DNA of 5,320 nucleotides from Nitrospirota bacterium (GTDB taxonomy: Bacteria > Nitrospinota > Nitrospinia > Nitrospinales > VA-1), in contig QJWD01000003.1 of the NCBI GenBank assembly GCA_003235465.1, positions 1-5,320 of the forward strand, written 5' to 3'. Below the pieces are notes generated by a model, which worked only from the letters and a program-made list of their open reading frames with translations, ran no database searches and was not told the origin of the DNA. Numbering within the stretch: the first letter of the stretch is position 1; each line of letters starts with the position of its first letter. The translations under genes and the position numbers were made by a program. Of this stretch, positions 1-5,320 are shown piece after piece.

Positions 1-2
1 GC

Positions 3-50
3 CCCCATGCCCATACCGGCGGCTTTCTGGAGCTCGCGTTATGCCGATAA
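3..50 (+). CDS. Possible 3' end of an upstream gene (partial, stop overlaps the kinase start)
   Basis: The third reading frame is open from the left edge to a TAA at 48-50 and reads PHAHTGGFLELALCR before the stop. Third codon positions in this frame are mostly G or C, as in the neighbouring genes. The frame that runs into the kinase is also open here, but has less biased third positions and no start codon. If real, this is the C-terminus of a gene that overlaps the kinase start by 10 bases, a common arrangement for translationally coupled genes. Only about 15 residues are visible, which is too few to name a family. An alternative is that positions 1-40 are simply untranslated leader of the kinase gene. 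Confidence 0.35.
   Translation, partial: PHAHTGGFLELALCR
29..32 (+). promoter_or_regulatory. Ribosome binding site of the kinase gene
   Basis: GGAG lies 8 bases before the ATG at 41. This spacing supports that start. No other ATG, GTG or TTG occurs upstream in the same frame within the window. Confidence 0.6.
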
Positions 51-787
51 AAAAGACCAAACCCTTCAGGGTGGACGCGTTCGATTTCTCGCCGGGAAGA
101 AAAATCGCCGGCAAGTACCAGATCGTTTCCCTCCTCGGTTCCGGCTGGGAGGGCGAGGTGTACAAGGTCAGCGAAATCGACACCGGCATCGAGCGCGCCG
201 CGAAGCTGTTCTTCCCGCAGCGCAACAGGAAAGACAAGACCTGCCACGCCTACGCGCTCAAGCTCCACCGCCTGAGCCACTGCTCCATCCTCATCCAGTA
301 CCACACCAAGGAAGTCATCACCTTCAGGAAACACCCGGTGACGGTGCTGATTTCGGAATACGTCGACGGCATTCCCCTGCACCACTTTCTCAAAAAACTG
401 CCCGCGCGCAGGCTGGACCCGTTCCAGGCGCTGCACCTCCTCTACGCCCTCACCTGCGGCATCGAGGAAATCCACCTGCTGAACGAATACCACGGCGACC
501 TGCACACCGAGAACATCCTGGTGCACAAGTACGGCCTCGGCTTCAGCCTCAAGCTGCTCGACTTCTTCAATTCCTCGACGGGAACCCGGGAGAACATGAA
601 ATACGACATCTGCGGGCTGATCCAGATTTTTCACGAATGCATGGGCGGCGCCCGCACCTACTCCAAGCTGCCGCCCGTGGTCAAGGATATTTGCTCGGGC
701 CTCAAGCACTCGCTGATCCTGAAAAAGTTCAGGACCGTGTCGCACCTGCGCGAGCACCTGGAAACGATGGAATGGATGAGCACCTGA
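41..787 (+). CDS. Compact protein-kinase-fold protein with HGDLH-type catalytic loop
   Basis: This 248-residue protein has the core signatures of the protein kinase fold. A glycine-rich loop GSGWEGEV is at residues 33-40. The ATP-anchoring lysine is probably K55 in AAKLFF. The catalytic loop HGDLHTEN spans residues 151-158, with D153 as catalytic base and N158 for metal binding. A second metal-binding aspartate, D174, lies in LLDFF, where most kinases have DFG. HGDLHxxN resembles the loops of aminoglycoside phosphotransferase, ABC1/ADCK and RIO-type kinases rather than the HRDLKxxN of classical Ser/Thr kinases. D189 in KYDICGL looks like the conserved subdomain IX aspartate. It is only 15 residues after D174, so the activation segment and APE motif are almost absent. 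The end (KKFRT then SHLREHLETM) resembles the final helix of bacterial Ser/Thr kinases (RFxSAxEL). There is no transmembrane segment or sensor domain, so the protein is probably cytosolic. It probably binds ATP; its substrate is unknown and could be a protein or a small molecule. It may be coupled to the gene to its left. Confidence 0.85.
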   Translation: MPIKKTKPFRVDAFDFSPGRKIAGKYQIVSLLGSGWEGEVYKVSEIDTGIERAAKLFFPQRNRKDKTCHAYALKLHRLSHCSILIQYHTKEVITFRKHPVTVLISEYVDGIPLHHFLKKLPARRLDPFQALHLLYALTCGIEEIHLLNEYHGDLHTENILVHKYGLGFSLKLLDFFNSSTGTRENMKYDICGLIQIFHECMGGARTYSKLPPVVKDICSGLKHSLILKKFRTVSHLREHLETMEWMST

Positions 788-795
788 ATCCCCCC

Positions 796-4512
<3,717 letters not shown>

Positions 4513-4518
4513 GCTGCA

Positions 4519-4547
4519 AAGATAAACCGGAATCCGCTCCCTGGGAA
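4519..4547 (-). promoter_or_regulatory. Weak candidate promoter directly before the 5-oxoprolinase gene
   Basis: On the - strand, TTCCCA (4547-4542) and TATCTT (4524-4519) are 17 bases apart and each matches the sigma-70 consensus at 4 of 6 positions. Initiation at the usual distance would fall at or within a few bases of the ATG, giving a leaderless transcript. That would fit the missing Shine-Dalgarno site. Such weak matches are common by chance, so this is only a candidate. Transcription from the DUF2231 promoter is the alternative. Confidence 0.2.
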
Positions 4548-4556
4548 GTCCGGATT
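4531..4556 (-). repeat. Small inverted repeat in the 5-oxoprolinase leader
   Basis: AATCCG (4531-4536) and CGGATT (4551-4556) form a perfect 6-base dyad with a 14-base loop, in the 70-base gap between the DUF2231 stop and the 5-oxoprolinase start. On the - strand the loop contains AGGGAG, the only Shine-Dalgarno-like string nearby, but that string ends 24 bases before the ATG, too far for normal use. No T-run follows, so this is not an intrinsic terminator. It may be an operator half-site pair, a leader hairpin or chance. Confidence 0.25.
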
Positions 4557-4582
4557 ATCCTGATCGCCCTTCCGGGCCGCCG

Positions 4583-5110
4583 TCAATCGTGATCTTTCTC
4601 GTGCTCCTCCTCGGCGTGCGCCAGGTAAAACTGGCCGGACTGGATCAGCGCCTTGGTCTCGACGTTCACGTGCGCGTTGGCCGCGCCGTAATGGTAGACG
4701 AGTTCGCCGCCAGTGTGGCCGGTGTTGACCAGGGGAACGATGCCCGCGAGGCTGAGCACCACAAACGCGAGCTGCGCCTTCGCCCCCGGCCGGGCCATCA
4801 GGCCGCCCAGGGAAATCAGCACCAGGCCGCCCGCCACCCAGGGGATCAGCTCGGCGGCTTCTTCGTGCTCTTCGATGATTTTTTCGGACACCACCTTCTC
4901 GACCTTGTCCTCGTCGTCCTCGCCGAGTTCGCTTGCGACCAGGGCGCTTGCGCCGTAGGCGAGGGCGAGGGCGGTGATGAGAACCCACGCTTTCTGTTGG
5001 GTGTGGCCCTTTTTGATCGCCCACCAGAGGCCGAGGGCGATGAAAGGTAGCGTCATTCCGATGACGATGGGAAAATGTACAGCTATGGGATGCAACGGCA
5101 GATCAAACAT
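4583..5110 (-). CDS. DUF2231 family integral membrane protein
   Basis: This 175-residue protein has four predicted transmembrane helices at about residues 10-31, 41-60, 88-105 and 112-128. It carries the hallmarks of the DUF2231 (COG4244-like) family: LHPIAVHFPI at residues 6-15 and GHTGGELVYHYG at 131-142. There is no cleavable signal peptide. Between helices 2 and 3 lies a strongly acidic stretch (about 61-87, with EDDED and EEHEE). The tail after residue 163 is rich in His, Glu and Asp (AHAEEEHEKDHD). The conserved histidines H7, H12, H132 and H140 sit near membrane edges, where they could bind haem or a metal; that is inference, since the function of the family is not established to my knowledge. 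The start is secured by a strong ribosome binding site. The gene lies upstream of the 5-oxoprolinase gene on the same strand, 70 bases away, and may be cotranscribed with it. Confidence 0.88.
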   Translation of the reverse strand: MFDLPLHPIAVHFPIVIGMTLPFIALGLWWAIKKGHTQQKAWVLITALALAYGASALVASELGEDDEDKVEKVVSEKIIEEHEEAAELIPWVAGGLVLISLGGLMARPGAKAQLAFVVLSLAGIVPLVNTGHTGGELVYHYGAANAHVNVETKALIQSGQFYLAHAEEEHEKDHD

Positions 5111-5114
5111 GCTA

Positions 5115-5122
5115 ACCTCCTT
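5115..5122 (-). promoter_or_regulatory. Strong ribosome binding site of the DUF2231 gene
   Basis: AAGGAGGT on the - strand is a near-complete anti-16S match, 4 bases before the ATG at 5110. It fixes the start and contrasts with the absence of such a site before the 5-oxoprolinase gene. Confidence 0.9.
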
Positions 5123-5192
5123 TTTTATTTGTTCTGCCCCCAGTTTCGGGCGCTTTTGGCAAGACCGCCATCCGGCTTTTGGGGTATGCTGT

Positions 5193-5221
5193 ATTTCATT
5201 ATTTTATAACCTGTTAGCCAA
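5193..5221 (-). promoter_or_regulatory. Candidate promoter of the DUF2231 gene
   Basis: On the - strand, TTGGCT (5221-5216) and TGAAAT (5198-5193) are 17 bases apart, each matching the sigma-70 consensus at 4 of 6 positions. They overlap the most AT-rich stretch of the window (5191-5210, 17 of 20 A or T). A start site near 5186 would leave a leader of roughly 75 bases before the ATG. A TAAAAT at 5206-5201 is a better -10 hexamer but lacks a good partner at the right distance. Confidence 0.3.
5205..5210 (+). promoter_or_regulatory. Candidate -10 element for the rightmost gene
   Basis: TATAAC matches the -10 consensus at 5 of 6 positions, 23 bases before the ATG at 5234. No good -35 hexamer lies 16-18 bases upstream (the sequence there is G-rich), so either an activator or another sigma factor would be needed. 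It overlaps the candidate promoter on the other strand. Confidence 0.3.
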
Positions 5222-5233
5222 GGGTTAGGGTAA

Positions 5234-5320
5234 ATGGAGGATAGCAAAAACCTGCCTCTCATGCTGCTTTTTCTCTCCGGCGCGGTGATGGTGCTGGTGG
5301 GCCTCGACCTCGTCAGCGAC
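5234..5320 (+). CDS. N-terminus of a membrane protein of unknown family (partial at right edge)
   Basis: An ATG at 5234 directly follows an in-frame TAA (5231-5233), so the start cannot lie further upstream. The 29 visible residues begin MEDSKNLPLM. They continue as a hydrophobic segment, LLFLSGAVMVLVGLDL, at about residues 11-26, which could be a first transmembrane helix or an uncleaved signal anchor. It lacks basic residues close to the helix and a clear signal peptidase site. Upstream, TAGGG (5226-5230) is a modest ribosome binding site with short spacing. The reading frame is open to the edge, with G/C-rich third positions. The gene is divergent from the DUF2231 gene and may share control with it. 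I cannot name the family from this fragment. Confidence 0.65.
   Translation, partial: MEDSKNLPLMLLFLSGAVMVLVGLDLVSD

Larger units (their letters stand above)
5111..5233. other. Divergent intergenic region
   Basis: This 123-base gap separates the divergent DUF2231 gene and the rightmost gene. Its GC content is about 45% by hand count, clearly below the surrounding coding sequence, as expected for a two-way promoter region. It holds the DUF2231 ribosome binding site, overlapping -10-like hexamers on both strands, and an exact 8-base direct repeat GCTTTTGG at 5152-5159 and 5175-5182, 23 bases apart start to start. I see no tRNA or recognisable riboswitch in it. Confidence 0.6.

Noticed and set aside
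718..733. Perfect 6-base inverted repeat CCTGAA/TTCAGG inside the kinase gene, considered as a terminator for the convergent 5-oxoprolinase transcript
   Set aside because: The stem is short, only half G/C, and is not followed by a T-run on either strand. The sequence is explained by coding for ILKKFRT.
5221..5230. AGGGTTAGGG, resembling a telomere-type repeat
   Set aside because: It is a single short occurrence in a bacterial intergenic region. It is better explained as part of the ribosome binding region of the gene starting at 5234.

Overview
This window comes from a GC-rich bacterial chromosome, most likely a proteobacterium (beta- or gammaproteobacterial in style). That is inferred from strong G/C preference at third codon positions, tight gene packing, and the families present: a compact HGDLH-type kinase, a DUF2231 membrane protein and a fused 5-oxoprolinase. 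No 16S or other phylogenetic marker is present, so the class is not fixed. I saw no tRNA, rRNA, CRISPR array, insertion sequence or integrase, and nothing that marks the window as a mobile island.

Layout, left to right. (1) Positions 3-50 probably hold the last codons of an upstream + strand gene whose stop overlaps the next start. (2) Positions 41-787, + strand, encode a 248-residue, minimal protein-kinase-fold protein. (3) Only 8 bases separate its stop from the stop of the convergent, - strand gene at 796-4512. That gene encodes a 1238-residue 5-oxoprolinase in which the HyuA-type and HyuB-type halves are fused. (4) Upstream of it on the same strand, after a 70-base gap, lies 4583-5110, encoding a four-helix DUF2231 membrane protein with a strong Shine-Dalgarno site. 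(5) A 123-base AT-richer divergent intergenic region (5111-5233) follows. (6) The start of a + strand gene, probably a small or N-terminally anchored membrane protein, runs off the right edge at 5320.

How the genes relate. The DUF2231 gene and the 5-oxoprolinase gene could share a transcript read leftward from the 5111-5233 region, but the 70-base gap and the lack of an obvious metabolic link leave this open. 5-oxoprolinase returns 5-oxo-L-proline (pyroglutamate), a damage product of glutamate and glutamine and a by-product of gamma-glutamyl chemistry, to glutamate. The kinase appears to belong with whatever lies to the left of the window, because its start overlaps the putative upstream stop.

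Most of this is ordinary housekeeping or accessory sequence. The item most worth a second look is the kinase. It keeps the ATP-handling residues but has almost no activation segment and has DFF where DFG is expected. I found no convincing undescribed multi-gene system here.
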